DNA of 64,000 nucleotides. It comes from Zoogloea sp041917255 (GTDB lineage: Bacteria; Pseudomonadota; Gammaproteobacteria; Burkholderiales; Rhodocyclaceae). Below, piece after piece: positions 7,727 to 15,528 of the stretch; the stretch's first letter is position 1, and the number at the start of each line of letters is the position of its first letter. The notes below the pieces were generated by a model. The model saw nothing but the letters and a program-made list of their open reading frames with translations. It was not told the DNA's origin and made no database searches. Location of the stretch: contig JAYRYA010000014.1 in NCBI GenBank assembly GCA_041917255.1, positions 1 through 64,000 of the forward strand, written 5' to 3'. The translations under genes were made by a program, and so were the position numbers.

Positions 7727-8701
7727 GTGACCAAGAAACTCGACCGCGAAGACCTGCTCAAGGCCTATCGCACCATGCGCACCATCCGTGAGTTCGAAGA
7801 GCGCCTTCACACCGATTTCGCCACCGGCGAGATCCCCGGTTTCGTGCATCTGTACGCCGGCGAGGAAGCGTCGGCCACCGGCGTGTGCATGAACCTCACC
7901 GCCGAAGACCACATCGCCAGCACCCACCGCGGCCACGGCCACTGCATCGCCAAGGGCGTCGACCCGGTGGGGATGATGGCCGAGATCTGGGGCCGCACCA
8001 CCGGCACCTGCAAGGGCAAGGGCGGCTCGATGCACATCGCCGATCTGTCGGTGGGCATGCTCGGCGCCAATGGCATCGTCGGCGGCGGCGGGCCGTTGGT
8101 GTGCGGCACCGCACTCGCTGCCAAGCTGCGCGGCCAGCGCCATGTGAGCGTGTGCTTCTTCGGCGACGGCGCCTCCAACCAGGGCACGATCTTCGAGGCG
8201 ATGAACCTGGCCACCGTGTGGAACCTGCCGGTGATCTTCCTGGCCGAGAACAACGGCTACGCCGAAGCCACCTCGTCCAAGTTCTCGGTGGCCTGCGAAA
8301 ACATCGCCGACCGCGCCCCGGCCTTCGGCATGCCGGGCGTGACGGTGGATGGCTTCGACTTCTTTGCGGTGTATGAGGCCGCCGGCGAGGCCATCGAACG
8401 CGCCCGCAACGGCGGCGGCCCGTCGCTGGTGGAGGTGAAGCTGTCCCGCTACTACGGTCACTTCGAGGGCGACCAGCAGACCTACCGCGCCCCGGGCGAA
8501 GTGCAAGCCCTGCGCGAAACCAAGGACTGCCTGATGCAGTTCGCCCGCCGCGTCACCCAGAGCGGCGCCCTCACCCAGGCCGATCTGGACACCATCGACG
8601 ACGAGGTGAAGGCCCTCATCGACGGCTCCGTCGTCAAGGCCAAATCCGATCCCAAGCCAAGCGAAGCCGACCTGCTCACCGACGTATACGTGAGCTACTG
8701 A
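7727..8701 (+). CDS. acoA: Acetoin dehydrogenase E1 component, alpha subunit (TPP-dependent)
   Basis: The 324-residue protein is the alpha half of the E1 enzyme that cleaves acetoin to acetaldehyde plus an acetyl group passed to lipoyl-E2. The TPP-binding motif starts with GDG at residues 146-148 and ends in NNGY near 175-178. HRGHGH is the conserved active-site histidine loop of the family. The GTG start has a GGAG site. Next are acoB (38 bases on) and acoC, in the standard order. No dedicated E3 follows, so the housekeeping lipoamide dehydrogenase is presumably shared. Confidence 0.93.
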   Translation: MTKKLDREDLLKAYRTMRTIREFEERLHTDFATGEIPGFVHLYAGEEASATGVCMNLTAEDHIASTHRGHGHCIAKGVDPVGMMAEIWGRTTGTCKGKGGSMHIADLSVGMLGANGIVGGGGPLVCGTALAAKLRGQRHVSVCFFGDGASNQGTIFEAMNLATVWNLPVIFLAENNGYAEATSSKFSVACENIADRAPAFGMPGVTVDGFDFFAVYEAAGEAIERARNGGGPSLVEVKLSRYYGHFEGDQQTYRAPGEVQALRETKDCLMQFARRVTQSGALTQADLDTIDDEVKALIDGSVVKAKSDPKPSEADLLTDVYVSY

Positions 8702-8739
8702 GCCGCCACCCAACGGAATTCAAAGGAGACAAACCCATC

Positions 8740-9750
8740 ATGGCAAGAAAAATCACCTACCAGCAGGCCATCAACGAGGCCCTCGACCAGGAAATGAGCC
8801 GCGACCAGAACGTCATCGTCATGGGCGAGGACGTGGCCGGCGGCGAGGGCTCGCCCGGCGAGCAGGACGCCTGGGGCGGCGTGCTGGGCGTCACCCGCGG
8901 CCTCTACCACAAGCACCCGGGCCGCGTGATCGACACCCCGATCTCGGAATCCGGCTACGTGGGCGCAGCGGTGGGCGCGGCGTGCTGCGGCATGCGCCCG
9001 GTGGCCGAGCTGATGTTCGTGGACTTCCTCGGCGTGTGCTTCGACCAGATCTTCAACCAGGCCGCCAAGTTCCGCTACATGTTCGGCGGCAAGGCCGAGA
9101 CGCCGGTGGTCATCCGCGCCATGTACGGCGCCGGCTTCCGCGCCGCGGCCCAGCATTCCCAGTGCCTCTACAACATCTTCACCCACATCCCGGGCCTGAA
9201 GGTGGTGGTGCCGTCCAACCCCTACGACGCCAAGGGCCTGCTGATCCAGTCGATCCGCGACAACGACCCGGTGATCTTCCTGGAGCACAAGGCGCTCTAC
9301 ACGATGGAAGGTGAGGTGCCGGAAGAGCTCTACACCGTGCCCTTCGGCGAAGCCGCCGTGGTGCGCGAAGGCAACGACGTGACCATCGTCGCCATCGGCC
9401 GCATGGTGCAGAAGGCCCAGGAGGCCGCCGCCGAGCTGCAGAAGGCCGGCGTGCAGTGCGAGATCATCGACCCGCGCACCACCTCGCCGCTGGACACCGA
9501 CACCATTCTCGAAAGCGTCGAGAAGACCGGCCGCCTGATCGTGGTGGATGAATCCCATCCCCGCTGCAGCATGGCCTCCGACATCGCCGGCCTCGTCGCC
9601 GAGAACGCCTTCGCCAGCCTCAAGGCGCCGATCCGCCAGATCACCGGCCCCCACGCCCCGGTGCCCTTCAGCGACTCGCTCGAAGAGCTCTACATCCCCA
9701 GTGCCGCCAAGATCGTTGCGGCCGCCAAGTCCCTCAAGGAGTACCGCTGA
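8740..9750 (+). CDS. acoB: Acetoin dehydrogenase E1 component, beta subunit
   Basis: This is the 336-residue transketolase-like beta subunit of acetoin dehydrogenase E1, pairing with acoA. It shows the family hallmarks MGEDVAGGEG near the N-terminus, DTPISESGYVGAAVGAA near residues 67-82, and a C-terminal transketolase domain with VVDESHPRCS. The ATG at 8740 follows AAAGGAG. Its stop overlaps the acoC start by one base (TGATG), suggesting translational coupling. Confidence 0.94.
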   Translation: MARKITYQQAINEALDQEMSRDQNVIVMGEDVAGGEGSPGEQDAWGGVLGVTRGLYHKHPGRVIDTPISESGYVGAAVGAACCGMRPVAELMFVDFLGVCFDQIFNQAAKFRYMFGGKAETPVVIRAMYGAGFRAAAQHSQCLYNIFTHIPGLKVVVPSNPYDAKGLLIQSIRDNDPVIFLEHKALYTMEGEVPEELYTVPFGEAAVVREGNDVTIVAIGRMVQKAQEAAAELQKAGVQCEIIDPRTTSPLDTDTILESVEKTGRLIVVDESHPRCSMASDIAGLVAENAFASLKAPIRQITGPHAPVPFSDSLEELYIPSAAKIVAAAKSLKEYR

Positions 9751-10862
9751 TGTCCGCCATTCATCCCGTCACCATGCCCAAGTGGGGCCTTTCCATGCTG
9801 GAGGGGAAGGTCAATGGCTGGCTCAAGCAGGTGGGTGATGCCATCGAGAAGGGCCAGGAGATCGTCGAGGTAGAGAGCGAGAAGATCGCCGGCGCCGTCG
9901 AGGCGGCCGAAAGCGGCGTGCTGCGCCGCACTCTCGCCAACGAGGAAGACGTGCTGCCGGTGGGCGGCCTGCTGGGCGTGATCGCCGACGCGAGCGTGTC
10001 CGATGCCGACATCGACGCCTTCGTGACCGACTACCAGTCCAACTTCAAGCCCGCCGACGGCGACGCCGAGGACCAGGGCCCGACGCCCCAGAAGATCGAC
10101 GTGAATGGTCACCGCCTGCGCTATCTCAAGCGCGGCGAAGGCGGCGAGCCGATGCTGCTGATCCACGGCTTTGGCGGCGACCTCAACAACTGGCTGTTCA
10201 ACCATGAGGCGCTGGCCGCCGACCGGGAGGTGTACGCGCTCGATCTGCCCGGCCACGGTGAATCCAGCAAGGACGTGGGCGAAGGCACGCTGGAGAGCCT
10301 CGCCGACACCGTGGCGGCCTTCCTGGACGCCGTCGGCGTCGATGCGGCCCATCTGGTCGGCCACTCCATGGGCGGCGCGGTGTCGCTGATGGTCGCCCAG
10401 CGCCATCCGGAGCGGGTGCGCTCCCTGTCGCTGGTGTGTTCGGCAGGCCTCGGCAGCGAGATCAACAGCGGCTACATCGACGGCTTCGTCGCTGCAGGCA
10501 GCCGCAATACGCTCAAGCCGGTGCTGGCCGATCTCTTCGCCGACAGCGGGCTGGTCACCCGCCAGCTGGTGGACGACCTGCTCAAGTACAAGCGCCTCGA
10601 AGGCGTCGGCGCGGCGCTCACCACCCTCTCCGGCAAGCTCTTCGTCGGCGGCCAGCAGGCCATGGTGATGGCCGACGCGCTGCCGGAGATCGACAAGCCG
10701 GTGCTGCTGGTGTGGGGCGAGGAAGACCGCATCATCCCGGTCGCCCACGCCAACGCGCTATCCGGCCGTTACCAGGTGGAAGTACTGCCCAATCGCGGCC
10801 ACATGGTGCAGATGGAGGCCGCCAACGAGGTGAACCGGGCCATCGCCCGCTTCGTCGGCTGA
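9750..10862 (+). CDS. acoC: Acetoin dehydrogenase E2: lipoyl domain fused to alpha/beta-hydrolase acetyltransferase
   Basis: The 370-residue protein carries an N-terminal lipoyl domain (about 4-78) with lipoylated Lys45 in VESEKIAG. A linker leads to an alpha/beta-hydrolase-fold catalytic domain with LLIHGFGGD and the nucleophile elbow GHSMGG near residue 206. This architecture, rather than the usual E2 CoA-acyltransferase fold, is typical of AcoC. It transfers the acetyl group from E1 to CoA. The lipoyl domain needs LipA, which is encoded next. A 10-bp perfect hairpin lies between the two genes. Confidence 0.93.
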   Translation: MSAIHPVTMPKWGLSMLEGKVNGWLKQVGDAIEKGQEIVEVESEKIAGAVEAAESGVLRRTLANEEDVLPVGGLLGVIADASVSDADIDAFVTDYQSNFKPADGDAEDQGPTPQKIDVNGHRLRYLKRGEGGEPMLLIHGFGGDLNNWLFNHEALAADREVYALDLPGHGESSKDVGEGTLESLADTVAAFLDAVGVDAAHLVGHSMGGAVSLMVAQRHPERVRSLSLVCSAGLGSEINSGYIDGFVAAGSRNTLKPVLADLFADSGLVTRQLVDDLLKYKRLEGVGAALTTLSGKLFVGGQQAMVMADALPEIDKPVLLVWGEEDRIIPVAHANALSGRYQVEVLPNRGHMVQMEAANEVNRAIARFVG

Positions 10863-10874
10863 TCGCCCCAACCC

Positions 10875-10898
10875 GCGCGGGGCCCTCCGGCCCCGCGC
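10875..10898 (+). other. Intercistronic hairpin between acoC and lipA
   Basis: A perfect 10-bp stem (GCGCGGGGCC / GGCCCCGCGC) has a CTCC loop. No T-run follows, so full termination is unlikely. It may set the acoC:lipA mRNA ratio by attenuation or by blocking 3' exonucleases. Confidence 0.6.
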
Positions 10899-10914
10899 CC
10901 AGCGGAGAGATTCC

Positions 10915-11868
10915 ATGACCCAAGCCATCGACGGGCACGCCGGCCTGCGCGGAGCCGACAAGCTCGCCCGCATCCCGGTGAAGGTGGACAGCGCCCGCGC
11001 CTCCCCGCCCAAGCCGCCCTGGCTGCGCGCCCGCGACCCCGGCACCGCCGTGGTCAGCGCCCTGCGCGAGCGTCTGCGCAGCCACACCCTGCACACCGTC
11101 TGCGAAGAGGCCGACTGCCCCAACATCGGCGAATGCTTCACCCGTGGCACCGCCACCTTCATGATCATGGGCGGCATCTGTACCCGGCGCTGCCCTTACT
11201 GCGACGTGGCCCACGGCCGCCCGGCGGCCCTGGATGCCGACGAGCCGCGCCGCCTCGCCGATGCCGTGCGCGAGATGCGCCTGCGCTACGTGGTCATCAC
11301 CTCGGTGGATCGCGACGATCTGCGCGATGGCGGTGGCGCCCACTTCGCCGCCTGCATCGACGCGGTGCGCAGCGCCGTGCCGGGTATCCGCGTCGAGGTG
11401 CTGACCCCCGACTTCCGCGGCCGCGAGGCGCTCGCCCTCGACCACCTTGCCGCCACGCCACCGGACGTCTTCAACCACAACATCGAGACGGTCGAGCGCC
11501 TCTACCGCGCCGTGCGCCCCGGCGCCGACTACCGCGGCTCGCTGTCCCTCATCGCCCGCGTGAAGCGCCAGCTGCCGGAGGTGCCCACCAAGTCCGGCCT
11601 GATGCTGGGCCTGGGCGAGACGGACGAGGAAATCCTCGCCACCCTGCGCGATCTGCGCGCCCACGGCTGCGACATCCTCACCCTCGGCCAATACCTGCGG
11701 CCCTCGTCGGCCCACCTGCCGGTGGACCGCTACGTGACACCGGAGGCCTTCGATGGCTGGCGCCGCGTCGCGCTGGGCTTGGGCTTTGTCGAGGTCGCCG
11801 CTGGCCCGCTGGTGCGCTCGTCCTACCGTGCCGACGAGCTTGCCCCCGGCATCCAGGAGGCCCGATGA
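10915..11868 (+). CDS. lipA: Lipoyl synthase in the aco operon
   Basis: The 317-residue radical-SAM enzyme inserts two sulfurs into protein-bound octanoate to make lipoate. It has both iron-sulfur motifs: C63-x4-C68-x5-C74 for the auxiliary cluster and C89-x3-C93-x2-C96 (CTRRCPYC) for the SAM cluster. It also has the C-terminal RSSYRADE stretch. Length and motifs indicate a functional enzyme. It follows acoC with a GGAG site and overlaps thiS by four bases. As part of the aco operon (sometimes called acoS) it would supply lipoate for AcoC. Whether a second housekeeping lipA exists elsewhere is not visible. Confidence 0.93.
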   Translation: MTQAIDGHAGLRGADKLARIPVKVDSARASPPKPPWLRARDPGTAVVSALRERLRSHTLHTVCEEADCPNIGECFTRGTATFMIMGGICTRRCPYCDVAHGRPAALDADEPRRLADAVREMRLRYVVITSVDRDDLRDGGGAHFAACIDAVRSAVPGIRVEVLTPDFRGREALALDHLAATPPDVFNHNIETVERLYRAVRPGADYRGSLSLIARVKRQLPEVPTKSGLMLGLGETDEEILATLRDLRAHGCDILTLGQYLRPSSAHLPVDRYVTPEAFDGWRRVALGLGFVEVAAGPLVRSSYRADELAPGIQEAR

Positions 11869-12071
11869 ACACCCTCATCTGCGTAAACGGGCGAGCGGCC
11901 GACGTGCCGTCCGGCTGGAAGGTGACCGATCTGGTGGATTCGCTCGGCTATACCGGCAAGCGGATCGCCGTGGAAGTGAATGGGCAGATCGTCCCCAAGG
12001 GGCGCTACGCCGAGACCGGGCTCTCAGGCCAGGACCGGGTCGAGATCGTCGTGGCCGTGGGAGGAGGCTAG
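11865..12071 (+). CDS. thiS: Thiamine biosynthesis sulfur-carrier protein ThiS
   Basis: The 68-residue ubiquitin-like protein ends in VAVGGG, the C-terminal Gly-Gly that is adenylated and thiocarboxylated for thiazole synthesis. It starts with MNTLICVNG and has VNGQIVPK in the central strand, as in ThiS. Its ATG overlaps the lipA stop (ATGA), and thiG starts two bases after its stop, so the three genes are translationally coupled. Confidence 0.92.
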   Translation: MNTLICVNGRAADVPSGWKVTDLVDSLGYTGKRIAVEVNGQIVPKGRYAETGLSGQDRVEIVVAVGGG

Positions 12072-12073
12072 TC

Positions 12074-12910
12074 ATGGGCAACATGGAACCAAACTTCGGC
12101 ACCGCCGCCGGGCCACTGGACACACCCTTCATGCTCGGCGGGCATGTGTTCCACTCACGGCTGCTGGTGGGCACGGGCAAGTATCGCGATTTTGCCCAGA
12201 CCCGCGACGCCATCGACGCCAGTGGCGCCGAGATCGTCACGGTGGCGATCCGCCGGGTGAACATCGGCCAGGACCCGTCCGCACCCAACCTGCTCGACGC
12301 CCTCGACCCACAGCGTCACACCCTGCTGCCCAACAGCGCCGGCTGCTACACGGCGGAGGACGCCGTGCGCACCCTGCGCCTCGCCCGCGAGCTGCTTGAC
12401 GGCCACGACCTCGTCAAACTCGAGGTGCTCGGCAGCCCGGACACGCTCTTTCCCAACATGCCCGAAACCCTGCGCGCCGCCGAAACCCTGGTGCGCGACG
12501 GCTTCCGGGTGATGGTGTATTGCTCCGACGATCCGGTACAGGCGCGGATACTCGAAGCCATCGGCTGTATCGCAATCATGCCGCTGGCGAGCCTCATCGG
12601 CTCGGGCATGGGCATCCTCAATCCATGGAACCTGCGCATCATCATCGACGAGGCGCGCGTGCCGGTGATCGTCGATGCGGGCGTCGGCACCGCGTCGGAC
12701 GCCGCCATCGCCATGGAGCTGGGCTGCGACGGCGTGCTGATGAACACCGCCATCGCCGCCGCCGGCGACCCGGTGCGCATGGCACTGGCCATGCGTCAGG
12801 GCGTGAGCGCCGGCCGCCACGCCTTCCTCGCCGGCCGCATGCCCCGTCGCGAATACCAGGGCAGCCCCAGCTCGCCGGTCGAAGGCGTGATCGGCCAGAA
12901 TCCGGGTTGA
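12074..12910 (+). CDS. thiG: Thiazole synthase ThiG
   Basis: The 278-residue TIM-barrel enzyme condenses deoxyxylulose-5-phosphate, dehydroglycine and ThiS-thiocarboxylate into the thiazole phosphate of thiamine. Family features include SRLLVGTGKY, VTVAIRR, the Schiff-base Lys in LVKLEVLG, and VIVDAGVGTASDAA with GCDGVLMNTAIA. The ATG at 12074 is chosen for its two-base spacing to thiS; an in-frame ATG at 12083 is possible. It is the last gene of the aco operon. It is followed at once by the periodic palindrome array and then a terminator. It supplies TPP for AcoAB together with ThiC. Confidence 0.94.
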   Translation: MGNMEPNFGTAAGPLDTPFMLGGHVFHSRLLVGTGKYRDFAQTRDAIDASGAEIVTVAIRRVNIGQDPSAPNLLDALDPQRHTLLPNSAGCYTAEDAVRTLRLARELLDGHDLVKLEVLGSPDTLFPNMPETLRAAETLVRDGFRVMVYCSDDPVQARILEAIGCIAIMPLASLIGSGMGILNPWNLRIIIDEARVPVIVDAGVGTASDAAIAMELGCDGVLMNTAIAAAGDPVRMALAMRQGVSAGRHAFLAGRMPRREYQGSPSSPVEGVIGQNPG

Positions 12911-12926
12911 CCGTCAGCCGGCCACC

Positions 12927-13124
12927 GTTTCAGCGCCTGAAACCTCGATTCACGCCAAGAATCAAGGTTTCTTGGGCCGGAAAGACAGTTTCACGCCCTG
13001 AAAAGACGTTTCCGGCCCGCGCAACGCGGTTTCAGTCGCTGAAACTCAGTTTCACGGGCGGCAAGTTGATTTCCGGGCGGAAAGATGCCGATTCAGACGG
13101 CGACGGCGTTTCGCAGGGGACGCA
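12927..13124. repeat. Array of about ten degenerate palindromes with 20-21 bp period (array A)
   Basis: Units of about 17 bases (type GTTTCA-N5-TGAAAC) separated by about three bases start at 12927, 12947, 12967, 12988, 13008, 13029, 13049, 13068, 13090 and 13108. Units 12927 (GTTTCA/TGAAAC) and 13029 are perfect, and 12947 carries the paired variant GATTCA..GAATC. Later units keep only the left arm. The spacers are short and not conserved, so this is not CRISPR. It fills the gap between thiG and the operon terminator. A related array lies at 48066-48285. The function is unknown. Confidence 0.8.
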
Positions 13125-13150
13125 GAGCGGGCGGGCGCACCACCCAAACA

Positions 13151-13179
13151 AAAAACGCTCCGGGAAGGAGCGTTTTTTT
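13151..13179. terminator. Hairpin terminator for the aco/thi operon and tRNA-Ser
   Basis: A 7-bp stem (ACGCTCC / GGAGCGT) with a GGGAA loop is flanked by A5 on the left and T7 on the right. It can terminate transcription from both sides: the aco operon on plus and the tRNA gene on minus. Confidence 0.85.
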
Positions 13180-13189
13180 ACTGGGAACT

Positions 13190-13277
13190 TGGCGGAGGCG
13201 GTGAGATTCGAACTCACGAACGGTTTCCCGTTGCCGGTTTTCAAGACCGGTGCAATCGACCACTCTGCCACACCTCC
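13190..13277 (-). tRNA. tRNA-Ser (anticodon UGA)
   Basis: The 88-nt gene folds as a class II tRNA. The acceptor stem pairs GGAGGTG with CGCCTCC, the discriminator is G and CCA is encoded (13190-13192). The anticodon loop CTTGAAA gives UGA within a CCGGT/ACCGG stem. A long variable arm (CGGGAAACCG) and TTCGAAT T-loop are present. It reads UCA and, by wobble, other UCN serine codons. Confidence 0.96.
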
Positions 13278-13287
13278 GCGGGCGCGC

Positions 13288-13315
13288 ATTCTAGCATGAG
13301 GCGAGCGGTTGAAAC
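13288..13315 (-). promoter_or_regulatory. Sigma70 promoter of tRNA-Ser
   Basis: On the minus strand there is a TAGAAT -10 (13288-13293) with a GC-rich discriminator. A GTTTCA -35-like element lies 16 bases further upstream. The predicted start is about four bases before the tRNA 5' end. Confidence 0.5.
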
Positions 13316-13381
13316 TTTCAGGGGTGTCCGTTACTCTCAGACTGTGCAGGTCATCTGCGTTTATCTATCTGGAGGAATTCC

Positions 13382-14068
13382 ATGCAACTCGACACTTACG
13401 GTCAGCAAACGCAGGTTTTGTCGCAAGGCGCGAACCGCGTATTGCGCAACACCTACATGCTGCTCGCGCTCTCGATGGTGCCGACCGTTGCCGGTGCACT
13501 GCTCGGCGTGCAAATGCAGTTCTCGTTCATGGCGGGTAGCCCGTTCATCGCCTTCGCGCTGTTCCTGGGCATCTCGTTCGCGTTCTTCTACGGCATCGAG
13601 AAGAACAAGAACAATGGCCTCGGCGTCGCCCTGCTGCTGGGCTTCACCTTCTTCATGGGCCTGATGCTGTCGCGCATCCTGCAGGTTGCCCTGGGCTTCT
13701 CCAACGGTGGCTCGATGATCGCCCTCGCAGCCGGTGGCACGGGTGCCATCTTCGTGACCCTGGCGGGTATCGCCAGCGTCACGAAGCGCGATTTCACCAA
13801 CATGGGCAAGTTCCTCACCGTGGGTCTGGTGGTGCTCCTGCTGGCGATGGTTGCCAACATCTTCCTGCAGATGCCGGCGCTGCATCTGGCCATCTCGGCT
13901 GCGGTGGTGCTGCTGTTCTCGGGCTACATCCTCTACGACATCAGTAACATCGTGCAGGGCGGCGAGACCAACTACGTGACAGCCACCCTGGCGGTGTACC
14001 TGGATGTGTATAACGTCTTCGTGAGTCTGCTGAACCTGATCATGGCCTTTGGTGGCGAGCGCGACTGA
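13382..14068 (+). CDS. Bax inhibitor-1 / YccA family membrane protein
   Basis: The 228-residue protein has seven predicted transmembrane helices and belongs to the BI-1/YccA (TMBIM) family. The LYDISNIVQGGETNYVTATLAVYLD stretch (about 196-220) contains the conserved acidic pair of the family. In E. coli YccA interacts with the FtsH protease; other members conduct Ca2+. The exact role here is unknown. The ATG at 13382 has a strong GGAGG site. It stands alone, with a terminator at 14090. Confidence 0.88.
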   Translation: MQLDTYGQQTQVLSQGANRVLRNTYMLLALSMVPTVAGALLGVQMQFSFMAGSPFIAFALFLGISFAFFYGIEKNKNNGLGVALLLGFTFFMGLMLSRILQVALGFSNGGSMIALAAGGTGAIFVTLAGIASVTKRDFTNMGKFLTVGLVVLLLAMVANIFLQMPALHLAISAAVVLLFSGYILYDISNIVQGGETNYVTATLAVYLDVYNVFVSLLNLIMAFGGERD

Positions 14069-14089
14069 CATCCGTTCGCGTCGGTAACG

Positions 14090-14117
14090 AAAAAGGCGAC
14101 CAACCGGTCGCCTTTTT
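14090..14117. terminator. Bidirectional terminator between yccA-like gene and rlmD
   Basis: The GGCGACC / GGTCGCC stem with an AACC loop is flanked by A5 and T5. It serves the convergent genes on both sides. Confidence 0.85.
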
Positions 14118-14135
14118 CATCTGGGCTTCACCACC

Positions 14136-15449
14136 TCAGGGGCGCTCAAAGAGCGCGATCGATTCAACGTGGGAAGTCTGCGGAAACATGTTTGCAATGC
14201 CCGCCCCCACCAGCCGGTAACCCTTCTCGTTGGTAAGCACCGCCGTATCCCGAGCCAACGTGGCCGGGTTGCACGATACATAGACGATGCGCTTCGGCGA
14301 ACATTCGCCCAGCGCCTTGACCACCGCAATCGCCCCTTCGCGAGGCGGGTCGATCAGCAGCTTGTCCAGCGGACCCAGTGCCGCCAGGCTGTCTTCGGTC
14401 GCCTCAAAGAGATTGGCGGCGTGAAACTCGCAGCGCTCGCCAAGGCCGTTGTCGGCGGCATTCTGGCCCGCCCGGCGTACCAGGGCGTCGCTGCCCTCGA
14501 CACCCACCACGTAGGCGCCCAGACGGGCAATCGGCAGGCTGAAGTTGCCGAGCCCGCAGAACAGATCGGCGATCCGCTCGCCAGGCTTCGGATCAAGCAG
14601 CTGCATCGTGCGACGCATCAACACCCGGTTGATGCCCATGTTCACCTGAGTGAAGTCGGTCGGCCGAAATGCCATCGACACGCCGAACTCCGGCAAGGTG
14701 TACGCCAGCCCCGGCGCGTCCTTCGGAAACAACCTGCGTGCCGAATCCGGGCCGCTCGGCTGCACCCATACCTGGACCCCCTCCGCCTCGCCAAACGTGG
14801 CCAGCCGGGCCGTATCGGCCGCAGTGAGCGGCACGAGATGCCGAAACACCATCACCGTGATCCCCTCGCCCACGGCGATCTCGATCTGCGGCAGACGATC
14901 CGGCGCGGACATGCCGGTAATCAGCGCCCGCAGCCGCGGCACCATCGCCGATACATGGGGCGGCAGGATCGCACAACTCTCCATCGGCGCCACATAGCTG
15001 CTACGCCGCTCGTGAAAACCGATCAGCACGCCGCCCTTGCTCGGCACCATCCGAACCGACAACCGCGCCCGGTAGCGATAGCCCCAGGCTGGGCCGACAA
15101 TGGCCGGGTAGAGCACATCAGGCTTCGCCCGACCGATGTGCCAGAGCGCGTTCTCCAGCACTCGCTGCTTGGCCGCCACCTGCGCGCCGGCTTCCAGGTG
15201 CTGCATGCTGCAGCCACCGCACACCCCAAAGTGAGGGCATCGCGGCTCGACCCGCTGGGCGCTGGGCGAGATCACCCGCGTGACATCCGCCACCTCGTAG
15301 TTTGGCTTGACCTTGTAGGGCGTGAATTCGACCCGCTCGCCGGGCAGTGCGCCCTCGATGAAGATCGTCTTGCCATCGACGTGAGTGACGCCGCGCCCCT
15401 CGTGATCAAGGGATTCGACATCGGCTTCGCGGGGGGCTGCTGCGTGCAT
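14136..15449 (-). CDS. rlmD: 23S rRNA (uracil-1939-C5)-methyltransferase
   Basis: The 437-residue SAM-dependent methyltransferase of the RumA/RlmD family has an N-terminal TRAM domain (about 5-60). The iron-sulfur cysteines are C71, C77 and C80 (CPHFGVCGGC), with a fourth near 162. The Rossmann motif is DLFCGLGNFS, and the catalytic Cys is in VYVSCNPATLARD. It methylates U1939 of 23S rRNA. The ATG at 15449 is chosen because the TRAM domain begins soon after it, although no clear ribosome-binding site precedes it. It is transcribed divergently from roxA across 79 bases. Confidence 0.92.
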   Translation of the reverse strand: MHAAAPREADVESLDHEGRGVTHVDGKTIFIEGALPGERVEFTPYKVKPNYEVADVTRVISPSAQRVEPRCPHFGVCGGCSMQHLEAGAQVAAKQRVLENALWHIGRAKPDVLYPAIVGPAWGYRYRARLSVRMVPSKGGVLIGFHERRSSYVAPMESCAILPPHVSAMVPRLRALITGMSAPDRLPQIEIAVGEGITVMVFRHLVPLTAADTARLATFGEAEGVQVWVQPSGPDSARRLFPKDAPGLAYTLPEFGVSMAFRPTDFTQVNMGINRVLMRRTMQLLDPKPGERIADLFCGLGNFSLPIARLGAYVVGVEGSDALVRRAGQNAADNGLGERCEFHAANLFEATEDSLAALGPLDKLLIDPPREGAIAVVKALGECSPKRIVYVSCNPATLARDTAVLTNEKGYRLVGAGIANMFPQTSHVESIALFERP

Positions 15450-15516
15450 GGCAATACGGTCGGAACAGGAAGGGCGCCATTTTAGCGGCGGGCACAGCCG
15501 TTGCAATCCGGCGCGT

Positions 15517-15522
15517 TATAAT
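15517..15522 (+). promoter_or_regulatory. roxA: -10 element placing roxA transcription start at its ATG
   Basis: A perfect TATAAT ends seven bases before the A of the roxA ATG, so transcription would start on or next to the start codon (leaderless mRNA). No good -35 is seen at 17 bases. No Shine-Dalgarno sequence precedes the ATG. Confidence 0.45.
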
Positions 15523-15528
15523 TACCGG

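Noticed and set aside
10863..12910. Dedicated acetoin dehydrogenase E3 (dihydrolipoamide dehydrogenase)
   Set aside because: No flavoprotein disulfide reductase motif (GGTCVNxGC type) is present anywhere in the operon.
12927..13124. CRISPR array
   Set aside because: Repeat units are only about 17 bases, degenerate and palindromic, and the gaps are about three bases. There are no spacer-length unique segments and no cas genes. The same applies to 48066-48285.
12911..13190. Small protein encoded across the palindrome array downstream of thiG
   Set aside because: Open frames exist on both strands but follow the repeats, have no ribosome-binding site and overlap the terminator and tRNA.
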